Positions 1-8,261 of a DNA stretch of 64,000 nucleotides are shown one piece after another. The stretch spans positions 62,001 through 126,000 of the forward strand of contig CAVQRC010000014.1 in NCBI GenBank assembly GCA_963715045.1. Direction: 5' to 3'. The position numbers and the translations under genes are program-made. Position 1 is the first letter of the stretch, and the number at the start of each line of letters is the position of its first letter. The stretch comes from CAVQRC01 sp963715045 (lineage in GTDB: Bacteria > Planctomycetota > Planctomycetia > Pirellulales > Lacipirellulaceae). The notes beneath the pieces are model-generated. The model saw only the letters and a program-made list of their open reading frames with translations. It made no database searches and was not told where the DNA came from.

Positions 1-981
1 GCCGCTCGCAGACGCGGCCCGCCGGGTTTCGGCTCGCCACGCAATCAACCTTCGCAGCCCTTCCGCGAGGTCTACCTGCGTACGAAAACCAAGTTGACTG
101 GCCGCTTTACGAGTATCCGCCAGGCGTCGCGGAACGGAATTGACGCTGCGGGGGGGCAGGAACTCGGGCTCCAGGTGTTCCCGACCGGTCACTCGAAGCA
201 ACAGTTGGAGCAGTTCCAGGAGGCTCGTCTCGGCCCCGCTGCCGACGTTGAAGACTTCGTCACAGCAATCGGCCGTGAATGCGGCGAGGTTGGCCCGGGC
301 GACGTCTTCGCTGTAGACGAAGTCCATGGTCTGCCGGCCGTCGCCAAAGATTCTCGGCCGCTCGTCGGCATCGATGCTGTCGAGCCAGCGGATGATCACT
401 TCCGTGTATTTGCCGAACACGTCCATCTTCGGCCCGTACACGTTGAAATAGCGTAGCGCGACGTACGGCAGTTGATACATGTCGTAGAACGCCCGCAGCG
501 TCCCTTCGTTGGCTGCCTTTGCGGCCCCGTACCAGGTCCGGTTGTGATACGCATGGTGCGTTTCAGCGGTCGGGAAGCTGTCCGCCATCCCGTAAACCGA
601 GGCCGAGGAAGCTGCGACCAACCGCCCCACGCCAGCTTCCACACACGCCTGCAGAACGTTGAACGTGCCGTCAATCAAGACTTCCAGGCATTCCCGCGGC
701 TGTTCGGCGCACCGCGTGATGCGGATCGCGGCCTGGTGGAAGACGCCGTCCACGCCGGTGAAGCAGGGGCGAATCGCGGCGAAGTCGCGGATGTCGGCCT
801 CGATCAGTTCGACCATCCCACTTGCGAGGGCCGGCTCAAGGTTTTGCCGGGTGCCGCGGACCAGGTTGTCGACCACCAGGATCCGGCGGGGGCGATGATT
901 GGCCAGTAATTGATCGACGATCGTCGAGCCAATCAGTCCGCAACCTCCGGTCACGAGCAGCGTCTTTCCGTCAGGATTCAT
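1..981 (-). CDS. NAD-dependent epimerase/dehydratase (extended SDR), C-terminus off left edge
   Basis: Starts ATG at 981 and runs leftward past the window edge; 327 residues are visible, close to the usual 310-350 for the family. The N-terminus has a Rossmann dinucleotide site, TGGCGLIG at about residues 9-16. An SSASVYG strand and the catalytic pair in WYGAAK (Tyr151, Lys155) follow, then RYFNVYGP and DFVYSEDV, all typical of UDP-glucose 4-epimerase/GDP-mannose dehydratase-like extended SDRs. It probably converts an NDP-sugar in the cytoplasm for the surface polysaccharide. It lies 11 bp downstream of the aminotransferase, on the same strand, and is the last visible gene of a three-gene unit. 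The exact substrate cannot be read from sequence; epimerase versus 4,6-dehydratase is open. Confidence 0.9.
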   Translation of the reverse strand, partial: MNPDGKTLLVTGGCGLIGSTIVDQLLANHRPRRILVVDNLVRGTRQNLEPALASGMVELIEADIRDFAAIRPCFTGVDGVFHQAAIRITRCAEQPRECLEVLIDGTFNVLQACVEAGVGRLVAASSASVYGMADSFPTAETHHAYHNRTWYGAAKAANEGTLRAFYDMYQLPYVALRYFNVYGPKMDVFGKYTEVIIRWLDSIDADERPRIFGDGRQTMDFVYSEDVARANLAAFTADCCDEVFNVGSGAETSLLELLQLLLRVTGREHLEPEFLPPRSVNSVPRRLADTRKAASQLGFRTQVDLAEGLRRLIAWRAETRRAASASG

Positions 982-992
982 ATCGTTACCGG

Positions 993-2123
993 TCAGGCGG
1001 CGGCGGATGTCGAGGCAGGCAGGATGTCGCCCAGTTGAGTGGCGATGTAGTCGATCTGCTGAGGAGTTAATTCGGGATACAGCGGTAGCGACAGACAGCA
1101 GGCCGTCACGTGGTCGGCGACCGGAAGGTCACCCGGGCGATATCCGAGGTCAGCGAATGCCGGCTGCAACGGCACCGGGACGGGATAGTGAATCGCGGTG
1201 GCGACGCCACGTTCGGCAAGTTGCTCCTGCACCTGGGACCTCGCCGCCGCCGGCAGCAGGCACACGAACAGATGCCAGACGTGAGATTCCGCGGTCGTTG
1301 CCACAGGTAACTGAAGTCCAGATACGCCCGCGAGCTGTCGAAGATAGTGCTCGGCATGGGCACGCCTGGCGGAAGTCCAGTTGTCGAGATGCGGGAGCTT
1401 GACCGACAGGACGGCAGCCTGGAGACCGTCCATCCGGGCGTTGAATCCGAGCTCGACGTGGTTGTGACGACCCTGCTGGGCGTGGTCGCGAAGCCGTCGG
1501 ATGCGATCGGCAATCTGTCGGTCGTTGGTAACGACCGCGCCGGCTTCGCCGCATGCGCCGAGATTCTTGCCGGGATAGAAACTGAAGCAGCCGACTCGGC
1601 CGAATCCCCCGACCCGCTTCGATCCGACAATCGCACCATGCGCCTGGGCCGCGTCTTCGATCAGTACCAGGCCGTGCCGCTCGGCGATCGTCGACAACTG
1701 GGGAAGGTCGGCGGCCTGGCCGTACAAGTGGACCGGCAGGATAGCTCTGGTCCGTGCGGTGATCGCTGCTTCAACGAGCCGGGCGTCGAGGTTCCAGGTC
1801 AGCGGATCGATATCGACGAATACCGGTCGGGCACCCACGTAGCGAATCGCCCAGCTCGTGCTGATCCACGTGTGAGGTGTTGTAATCACCTCGTCGCCAG
1901 GGCCCACGCCGCAGGCGATCAACGCCAGGTGTAATGCCGACGTACCGCTGTTGACGCCGATGCAATGTTCGACGCCGACGAACTCGGCGAATTGCTGTTC
2001 GAATTTCTCCACGGCCGGGCCACCAATGAATTCGGAGCGTGCGACGACGCCCGCGATCGCCGCCCGCAGCTCGGGTTCAAGGCTGCCGTTTTGCGTCGCG
2101 ATGTCGGCCATGGGAATTTGCAT
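993..2123 (-). CDS. DegT/DnrJ/EryC1/StrS-family sugar aminotransferase
   Basis: 376 residues, the normal length for PLP-dependent NDP-keto-sugar aminotransferases. The ATG at 2123 overlaps the preceding stop by one base (TAATG), which fixes the start: MQIPMADI is a typical N-terminus, and a longer in-frame extension would only be the neighbour read in another frame. Visible motifs are GVNSGTSALHLAL, EDAAQAHGA and FYPGKNLGACGEAG, where Lys186 should form the PLP aldimine. The product would transfer an amino group to a keto-sugar. With the adjacent hexapeptide acyltransferase it resembles the WlbB/WlbC (WbpD/WbpE) pair that makes acetamido sugars. That pathway is inference; the Gfo/Idh-type dehydrogenase usually found with the pair is not in view. 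Confidence 0.93.
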   Translation of the reverse strand: MQIPMADIATQNGSLEPELRAAIAGVVARSEFIGGPAVEKFEQQFAEFVGVEHCIGVNSGTSALHLALIACGVGPGDEVITTPHTWISTSWAIRYVGARPVFVDIDPLTWNLDARLVEAAITARTRAILPVHLYGQAADLPQLSTIAERHGLVLIEDAAQAHGAIVGSKRVGGFGRVGCFSFYPGKNLGACGEAGAVVTNDRQIADRIRRLRDHAQQGRHNHVELGFNARMDGLQAAVLSVKLPHLDNWTSARRAHAEHYLRQLAGVSGLQLPVATTAESHVWHLFVCLLPAAARSQVQEQLAERGVATAIHYPVPVPLQPAFADLGYRPGDLPVADHVTACCLSLPLYPELTPQQIDYIATQLGDILPASTSAAA

Positions 2124-2635
2124 TAGTCCGGTCCTTGATCCGCATCGGGTGCCTGTCGCGTGATCCGCGCAGGGACGCCGGCTACGATGCTTCCAGGCGG
2201 CACGTCTCGGGTCACGACGGCACCCGCGGCAACGATCGCTCCTGCGCCGATGACAATTCCGGCCAGAATCACTGCCCCAGAGCCAATCGAGGCCCCCCGC
2301 TTCACCAACGTGGGAACGACTTCCCAGTCCGCGTCGTCCTGGAGTTCTCCGGACGTCGTCGTCGCCCGCGGATACAAATCGTTGGTGAATAAAACGTGGT
2401 GCCCAATAAAGCACTCGTCTTCAATCGTCACGCCCTCGCATACAAATGAGTGCGAACTGATTTTGCAACGCTTGCCGATCCTGGCGTTCTTCTGGATTTC
2501 GACGAATGCGCCGACTTTCGTCTCGTCACCAATCGTACAACCGTAGGCATTGACCCACGGATGAATGATCACGTCGCGGCCAAGCCGCACCTCGGGACCG
2601 ACGCCCGCAAATGGATGGTTCCGCGAATTCGTCAT
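2123..2635 (-). CDS. Left-handed beta-helix (hexapeptide-repeat) sugar N-acyltransferase
   Basis: 170 residues. Imperfect hexapeptide repeats run through most of the protein (for example VRLGRDVIIHP, ARIGKRCKISS, ASIGSGAVIL, IVIGAGAIVAAGAVV) and end in the usual VPPGSIVAGVPARI tail. This is the fold of acetyl-CoA-dependent acyltransferases of the LpxA superfamily; the length and the loop with HHVLFTNDLYPRA resemble WlbB/WbpD-type enzymes that N-acetylate amino sugars. Its stop overlaps the start of the aminotransferase, so the two are translationally coupled. It is the first gene of the leftward sugar unit and diverges from the WecA-like gene at 2877. The acyl group and the sugar are inferred from context only. 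Confidence 0.9.
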   Translation of the reverse strand: MTNSRNHPFAGVGPEVRLGRDVIIHPWVNAYGCTIGDETKVGAFVEIQKNARIGKRCKISSHSFVCEGVTIEDECFIGHHVLFTNDLYPRATTTSGELQDDADWEVVPTLVKRGASIGSGAVILAGIVIGAGAIVAAGAVVTRDVPPGSIVAGVPARITRQAPDADQGPD

Positions 2636-2876
2636 GGGGAATTCCTTGGTCCTTAGTCGTTAGTCATTCGTCCCTCTTCAACCGCAGCTCCGATCCCTGA
2701 TCCCTGATCGGGGCCCCCTGGATCCGGTACAGGCCACAAAGTCGGACGTGAGTTGCGGTTAGTTCGCAGTTCTTGAGCCAACCGGCGTTCCGAAATGTCA
2801 ACACGACCTATGTTTGCCAGGCGTTTGTTGACAGACTTCAACGTCGTATCCGTAACTCCACACGGTCGGGGCAATC
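2636..2876. promoter_or_regulatory. Divergent intergenic region with word-like repeats
   Basis: The 241 bases between the leftward sugar unit and the rightward polysaccharide run must hold promoters for both directions, but I see no convincing -35/-10 pair. It holds two low-complexity word strings: TTAGTCGTTAGTCATT around 2654-2670 and a tandem of GATCCCT at about 2692-2713. The second recurs in reverse complement at about 44,318-44,333. Confidence 0.4.
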
Positions 2877-4172
2877 GTGTTCTTAATGCTTGTCATTGGT
2901 ACTGCTAGCAGCTTGTTGTTGACACCGGTGGTGCGGGCGTTGGTCAGACGCTGGGGATTCCTCGACCATCCGGACGGCGACCGCAAACTCCAGGCGGACC
3001 CGGTTCCCCTGGGCGGTGGCGCGGTGGTGCTGATTTCGATCGGCGTGGCGGTGTGCATTGTTTCCTGCTGCGGATTCGATTGGGATAGCAGTCTGGGCCA
3101 GCAGCGTCCCAACCTGGCCGTCCTGCTCGCGTCAGCCGTCGTCATCTGCACCGTCGGGTTGCTGGACGACTTTTGCGGATTGGCCGCCAGCCACAAATTT
3201 ATGGGGCAATTCGCGGCGGCCGCGCTTTGCGTCGCTTGCGGTGTGCTGCCCCAGACCGTGAGATTCCTCGAGGTCGACTACAGTCTCGGCCTGTTCGCCT
3301 GGCCGTTCGCCGTGTTCTGGATTCTGGGAGCGGTCAACTCGATGAACTTGCTGGACGGCTCGGACGGATTCGCCAGCGTGGTCGCGGTCTGCATTGCCGT
3401 GACGCTCGCGATCGTCGCCGGCATGCTGGGGCATCCGATCGTCGCGCTGTTGGCGCTTGCGACTGCCGGGGCGGTGGCCGGGTTCGCCTGGTTCAATCTG
3501 CCGCCGGCCAGCATCTATCTGGGAGACGCCGGCAGCATGTTGATCGGCCTCGTGCTGGGAATCGTCACGCTTCGTGGAACGCTCGATAGTGCTTCTACGA
3601 TGCTGCTGGTTCCGGCGCTGGTGATCTGGACAATCCCGATCTTCGATACCTTGATGGCAATCGTCCGCCGCCTGGCTGCGGGACGCAAAATTGCGACTGC
3701 CGACCGCGAGCACGTACATCACTGTCTGCTTCGCCGGGTAGGGAGTCATGGAGTGATGTTGTTGTTGACAGCCGCATGTTGCCTGCTCTGCGGAATCGCG
3801 GCTGTACTCGGTACGTATCTGCAACATGACGCGGTGCCGCTGTGTGCGACCGCGTCGATGGTCACGGCGGCTGCGGTCAGCCGCACGTTCGGCCATCATG
3901 AACTTGGTTGTCTGGTGGCGAAAATGAGCCGCCGCCAAGCCGCCGCCCGCGAGGAGCTTTCGTTCCCGCGATGCAGTGTGGAAATGCCGCCGGGCCAGGC
4001 AGTCGGAGCGTCGGAATTGAGTCCGCTGCTCGACGTTGTCGTTCAGAGAGTGGGATCCGCGGTCGCGATCAGCGATTCGACCCTGCGGACGGATGAGCCA
4101 GTATCGGGACCGGTCCCGGTTGGCGTAACTACAGAACGCAGTCTCCGAGAAGTGCAATACCGTGACATATGA
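2877..4172 (+). CDS. WecA/MraY-type undecaprenyl-phosphate phosphosugar transferase
   Basis: 431 residues if translation begins at GTG 2877; ATG 2886 is an in-frame alternative. The protein is polytopic, with about ten hydrophobic segments. It carries the family signatures DHPDGDRKLQADPVPLGGG near the N-terminus, the DD motif in GLLDDFCG, NSMNLLDGSDG, the YLGDAGSMLIG loop and the cytoplasmic DREHVHHCLLRR histidine motif. The family moves a sugar-1-phosphate from UDP-sugar to undecaprenyl phosphate, the first membrane step of polysaccharide assembly. It heads the rightward cluster, with the Wzz-like gene next. The ~90-residue soluble C-terminal tail after the last membrane segment is longer than in WecA and has no recognisable domain. 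Confidence 0.93.
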   Translation: MFLMLVIGTASSLLLTPVVRALVRRWGFLDHPDGDRKLQADPVPLGGGAVVLISIGVAVCIVSCCGFDWDSSLGQQRPNLAVLLASAVVICTVGLLDDFCGLAASHKFMGQFAAAALCVACGVLPQTVRFLEVDYSLGLFAWPFAVFWILGAVNSMNLLDGSDGFASVVAVCIAVTLAIVAGMLGHPIVALLALATAGAVAGFAWFNLPPASIYLGDAGSMLIGLVLGIVTLRGTLDSASTMLLVPALVIWTIPIFDTLMAIVRRLAAGRKIATADREHVHHCLLRRVGSHGVMLLLTAACCLLCGIAAVLGTYLQHDAVPLCATASMVTAAAVSRTFGHHELGCLVAKMSRRQAAAREELSFPRCSVEMPPGQAVGASELSPLLDVVVQRVGSAVAISDSTLRTDEPVSGPVPVGVTTERSLREVQYRDI

Positions 4173-4232
4173 TCTCCCCCCCTCGATTCGATCGACGACG
4201 ACATTCTGACGCCCTCGATTCTCGGCTTTTCC

Positions 4233-6569
4233 ATGTTATGGCGGAGGAAGCTGCTGATCCTGGCGTCGGCACTGGCCGGTCTGCTGATCGGGTACGGTTA
4301 CCTGCAGCAGCAGCCAACGGTCTTTCGATCTTCGGCCCAGGTCCTGGTCATCAAGGGGCAGTCGAGTGTCGCCGTGGCGGATCTATTTGACGCCGATGCG
4401 TATGTGGCCGCCCAGGCGAAACTGATCAAGAGTCCATTGATTGTCCAACGGGCGCTGGCGACGGAGGATTTACCGCTGAAATGGGCTTCCGAAGCCGATC
4501 CGGCAACGAGCATCATCAATGCCCTGACGGCCGACGTCGACCGCAACTTGTTGACCCTCTCCTTCAGCGGACCCGACCCCGTGGCTTGCCGCCAGATCCT
4601 CAGCGCCGTCATTCGCAGTTACGAGACGTTCCTCAACGACACGCTGCACAGCAGCAGCGAAAAGACGTTTCAACACATCACGCACAAGGCAGACCAGTTT
4701 CAGCAGAGACTCCGCGATCAGACGTTGCGATTGCAGCAATTGCAACAGCAACTCCCGCTGGATGGTAGCGGGCCGGACGGAGGGAAGCTGCAGCAGCAGC
4801 GGCTGGCGGCCATCGAGTCGAAGCGATTGGAGCTCCAGATTCGTCGCGCCGAGATCGAGGCCCGCTTGATCCTCGCCGACACGACTGAGCCTGACTCGTC
4901 GACGCCCGAAGAAGAAATAGAAGATGGCTCCCTGTCTGGCGGAAGTGAAAAACTCAACCAGCAGTTGCTGATCCTGCAAATGGAGGAGACCTCCTTGCTG
5001 GCCCGGTTTGGCGAAGATCATCCGGAAGTACTCCGGGTCCGTCGGCAGATGGACTTGACGCGGGCGGCGTTTGACCGCACGGCTCTTCAGGCCGCCACGG
5101 TCGCCCGCAGCCGCGGACTGGACGCGGGTGATCAACCCTTTCCCACGGAAGCAAAGCTGCTGCGGCAGGAGTTGGCTCATCTCGAACAGGCAGACCGCGC
5201 GATGGTCCAGTTGTTGCAGCGCGAACGAACGCGGACCCGCGCAATGACCGATGCCGAGCTGGAAGCGAAAAAACTCCAGGCTGAGATCGCCCGCAACGAG
5301 AAAGTGCACAACAGCCTGATGGATCAGTTGCAGCGTTATGACGTGGGCAAGGAACTCGGTGGCTACACGACGAGCGTGATTTCGCCCGCCGCCACAGGCA
5401 TCCCGGTAAAATCGGATGCCGTTCGAACGTTGCTCGCCGCGACAGTCTTGGGCATCGTCATTGGAGTCGCGTTGGCATACTGGTCGGAATTGGCCGACAA
5501 GAGCTTTCATTCACCCGATGAGATCCGCAGCCGATTGGGCGTGCCCGTGATTGGTGAGGTGCCTCACCATCCCCAACGCGAGACCGGGAATGCCGTCACG
5601 CCGTTGCTCCTCCAGACTGATGCGGCGCAATCGCCCCCGGCCGAAGCCTACCGGGCGATCCGCACGGCCTTGTTGTTCGGCGATTTCGGAGGCCCGAGAA
5701 AAGTCGTGCAGGTGTCGGGATCTCACCGCGGCGACGGAAGTTCGACGGTCGCTGCGAATCTTGCCGTGGCCTTCGCCCAGGTTGGCAAGAAGACCCTGCT
5801 GATCGATGCCAACTTGCGGGACTCCCGCCTGCACGAGTTCTTCCACGTGAACCCCGCGGCAGGTCTGACCGACGTGCTGGGCGGTTCCCTCCGTTGGGAA
5901 GCTGCCGTCCGGAGCACGAGCGTCGAAAACCTGGATCTCATCTGTTGCGGTCCAGCGGCGGAGAATCCGGGCGAATTGTTGAGCTCACCCCGGCTGGCAG
6001 CCATGCTCTCGAGCTTGCGAGCGCACTATGACCAGGTACTCATTGACACGTCGGGGTTGCTGGAAGTCTCTGATCCCTGTGTCGTCGCGCATCACGTGGA
6101 TGGGTTGATGCTGATCCTCCGCATCCAGAACCGGGATCGTTATCTGGCCGGGCGAGCTTGCGAGGTCCTGGGACCACTGGCCGGGACGTTGCTGGGGGTG
6201 GTAGTCACCAACCCTGACGGACATCGCCGACCGTGGGCCTCACCACCCCTGGCGGCACGACGTTTAGTGCGTGACTTCGGCAACCCGGTGATACGCGACG
6301 ATTCGTCACACGCTTTGCACGCGGGCACCAGCCTGGATCCGCGTCCGGCGGGAGCACCCCAGGCGGGGTCCGTCGGTTCGCCCGTGGCTTCGGCTGAGCG
6401 GCCCGAGCAGATCGAGGCGGCGACGTCGGGTGCAGCCGCCGCGGAGCGGGCGGACGAACTCGAATCGCTGCTTCACGAAATGCGGGCCGATCTGCAGCAG
6501 GTTCTGCGTCGGACGCCGGCTCCGGTGTCGCCCGAATCGGCCGCGAGCCTCGATTCGCGGTCGACATAA
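4233..6569 (+). CDS. Wzz/chain-length determinant fused to BY-kinase-like ATPase (degenerate)
   Basis: 778 residues from ATG 4233. There is an N-terminal membrane segment (LLILASALAGLLIGYGYL), a long Gln-rich coiled coil at about residues 130-390, a second membrane segment near 395-415, then a CpsD/CapB-type ATPase domain with the Walker A' strand LLIDANLRDSRLHEF and Walker B-like VLIDTSGLLEVSD. These proteins control polysaccharide chain length and export at the inner membrane. The Walker A lysine is missing: residues 500-505 read GDGSST where GDGKST is expected. The C-terminal tail has no tyrosine cluster, so autokinase activity is doubtful. The true start may be GTG 4162, after a GAGAAG Shine-Dalgarno-like site; one extra C in the 7-C run at 4176-4182 would join that start to this frame. 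Confidence 0.9.
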   Translation: MLWRRKLLILASALAGLLIGYGYLQQQPTVFRSSAQVLVIKGQSSVAVADLFDADAYVAAQAKLIKSPLIVQRALATEDLPLKWASEADPATSIINALTADVDRNLLTLSFSGPDPVACRQILSAVIRSYETFLNDTLHSSSEKTFQHITHKADQFQQRLRDQTLRLQQLQQQLPLDGSGPDGGKLQQQRLAAIESKRLELQIRRAEIEARLILADTTEPDSSTPEEEIEDGSLSGGSEKLNQQLLILQMEETSLLARFGEDHPEVLRVRRQMDLTRAAFDRTALQAATVARSRGLDAGDQPFPTEAKLLRQELAHLEQADRAMVQLLQRERTRTRAMTDAELEAKKLQAEIARNEKVHNSLMDQLQRYDVGKELGGYTTSVISPAATGIPVKSDAVRTLLAATVLGIVIGVALAYWSELADKSFHSPDEIRSRLGVPVIGEVPHHPQRETGNAVTPLLLQTDAAQSPPAEAYRAIRTALLFGDFGGPRKVVQVSGSHRGDGSSTVAANLAVAFAQVGKKTLLIDANLRDSRLHEFFHVNPAAGLTDVLGGSLRWEAAVRSTSVENLDLICCGPAAENPGELLSSPRLAAMLSSLRAHYDQVLIDTSGLLEVSDPCVVAHHVDGLMLILRIQNRDRYLAGRACEVLGPLAGTLLGVVVTNPDGHRRPWASPPLAARRLVRDFGNPVIRDDSSHALHAGTSLDPRPAGAPQAGSVGSPVASAERPEQIEAATSGAAAAERADELESLLHEMRADLQQVLRRTPAPVSPESAASLDSRST

Positions 6570-6762
6570 CCGTTGCGATCGATGAGTTTGCAGATCGATC
6601 AAGCCGCGGTCCGTCTCGCGTCGAGTATCAAAGGGTGCGTTGAGTACTTGAGGGGCCGGGGCGCCACCTAAGAGAACGGAGTGTATCTACCGGGGCCGGC
6701 TTCTGACGATTGTGATGGTTTTCAGGTAAGGCCATCTGCAGGCGTTTCCACGCGATCCGACG

Positions 6763-7326
6763 ATGCCGCTAGCAAAACCCCAACCCGATATCTTCCCTGC
6801 AGACCTGCTGGACCGCGTCGCGAACAGCGACGGACCTGCCGGACGATGGTGGGTTCTGTACACCCGCTCGCGTCGCGAAAAGCAACTCTCGCGGCACCTG
6901 CTCGCGCGCCGCATCCCGTTCTACTGCCCCACCGTCGCCCGCCGCTTCCGATCTCCCAGCGGGCGGTTGCGAATCTGCCAGGATCCCCTCTTTCGCAGTT
7001 ACGTGTTTCTCCGCGGCGACGGCGAACAGAAAGATGCGGCCCTCTCGAGTAATTGCGTGTCGCAGTACCTGCCGGTCGAAGATCCTCGACGGTTAACGCA
7101 CGATCTCGGACAGATTCGCCGCCTCATCGCGACGGGACATCCACTAACGCCCGAATCGCGGTTGCCCGCCGGAGCGCAGGTACGCGTCACAAGCGGCGCA
7201 TTCGCCGGCTTCGAGGGCATCATCCTCCGACGCCAGAATGAAGTGCGATTGCTCGTGCGAGTCGAGTTCATGAACGGAGGTGCTTCGGTGCTCCTGGAAG
7301 ACTGTCAACTGGAATCGGTGGCCTGA
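6763..7326 (+). CDS. NusG-family transcription antitermination factor (RfaH/UpxY/LoaP-like)
   Basis: 187 residues. Residues ~27-115 form an NGN domain, beginning GRWWVLYTRSRREKQLSRHL with FRSYVFLRGDG in its core. A KOW motif lies near 150-170 (GAQVRVTSGAFAGFEGII). The length and the C-rich stretch YCPTVARR resemble specialised NusG paralogues encoded inside polysaccharide operons. These load on the transcribing polymerase and suppress termination over the long unit. Its stop overlaps the next start by one base (TGATG), so it is coupled to the Wzm-like permease. The 193 bases upstream show no clear promoter or ops-like element. General NusG is unlikely, since it normally sits with secE and ribosomal genes. 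Confidence 0.9.
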   Translation: MPLAKPQPDIFPADLLDRVANSDGPAGRWWVLYTRSRREKQLSRHLLARRIPFYCPTVARRFRSPSGRLRICQDPLFRSYVFLRGDGEQKDAALSSNCVSQYLPVEDPRRLTHDLGQIRRLIATGHPLTPESRLPAGAQVRVTSGAFAGFEGIILRRQNEVRLLVRVEFMNGGASVLLEDCQLESVA

Positions 7327-8246
7327 TGGAAGTTGCCGTCCCGCGGCCCCGCATTCGCATTCGACCCGATCGCGGCTGGTTCGACTTCGACCTGGCCGAG
7401 ATCTGGCATTATCGCGAGCTGCTGTGGGGTCTCGCCTGCCGCGACATCAAGGTGCGCTACAAGCAGACGATTCTCGGTGCGGGCTGGGCCATTCTGCAGC
7501 CATTGGCGTTGATGCTGATGTTCCTGATCGTGATGGGCCGGATGATTGGTGTGCCGACCCCCAGCGGCGTGCCGCAACCGTTGTTCTTCTTCACCGGCGT
7601 CCTGTTGTGGAACCTGTTTGCCACCGCGCTGGCTCAGGTATCCAGCAGCGTCCTGCGGGCGAACCAAATGGTTGAAAAAGTCTACTTTCCGCGGATCGTC
7701 ATCCCGCTTTCGGCAGCGTTCGCCGCGATGCTGGACTTCGCGGTGGCGTTTGCGTTCCTGCTTCTGGTAATGCTGTGTTACGGCGTTGTGCCGGGTGCCG
7801 CGGTCACGGCGGTCCCGCTGCTGCTGTTGCTGACGATGTTCACCGCCATCGGCGTCGGGTTGGTGCTGGCTGCGTTGAATGTGTCCTATCGCGACTTTCG
7901 TCACACGGTCCCCTTGCTGCTGCAGGTGTGGATGTTCGCGACGCCGACGATCTATATGGATGCCTCCAGCGGTCGGCAGCCCCACGATGCGGGCCAGGGT
8001 GCCACCCTCTCGGCACCCCAGGTCGAGGCAACCAGGGGGCCCGCAGATGGCAATCTCGATTCCGTCGGCGACTGGCTCGAGTTCAATCCGCTGACGCCGC
8101 TGGTCGCCGCGTTTCGCGGGGCGGTCATCGGCACGCACATTCCGTGGCGGTCCGTCGCCTATTCCGCTGCCGTCGCCACCGCGATGCTCGCGGCGGGGTG
8201 CCTGTACTTCAATCGGGCTCAACGTCGCTTTGCAGACGTGATCTGA
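7326..8246 (+). CDS. ABC-2 type polysaccharide exporter permease (Wzm/TagG-like)
   Basis: 306 residues. The amphipathic start DLAEIWHYRELLWGLACRDIKVRYKQTILG and the first membrane segment ILQPLALMLMFLIVMGRM are the hallmarks of Wzm/TagG/RfbD permeases. About six membrane segments follow, ending NRAQRRFADVI. An insertion of some 30 residues (about 220-250) before FNPLTPLVAAFRG is somewhat longer than in typical members. With the adjacent Wzt it would export a lipid-linked glycan across the inner membrane. It overlaps the NusG-like stop by one base and is followed 15 bp later by the ATPase gene. Confidence 0.93.
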   Translation: MEVAVPRPRIRIRPDRGWFDFDLAEIWHYRELLWGLACRDIKVRYKQTILGAGWAILQPLALMLMFLIVMGRMIGVPTPSGVPQPLFFFTGVLLWNLFATALAQVSSSVLRANQMVEKVYFPRIVIPLSAAFAAMLDFAVAFAFLLLVMLCYGVVPGAAVTAVPLLLLLTMFTAIGVGLVLAALNVSYRDFRHTVPLLLQVWMFATPTIYMDASSGRQPHDAGQGATLSAPQVEATRGPADGNLDSVGDWLEFNPLTPLVAAFRGAVIGTHIPWRSVAYSAAVATAMLAAGCLYFNRAQRRFADVI

Positions 8247-8261
8247 GCCGACCCGTTACGC

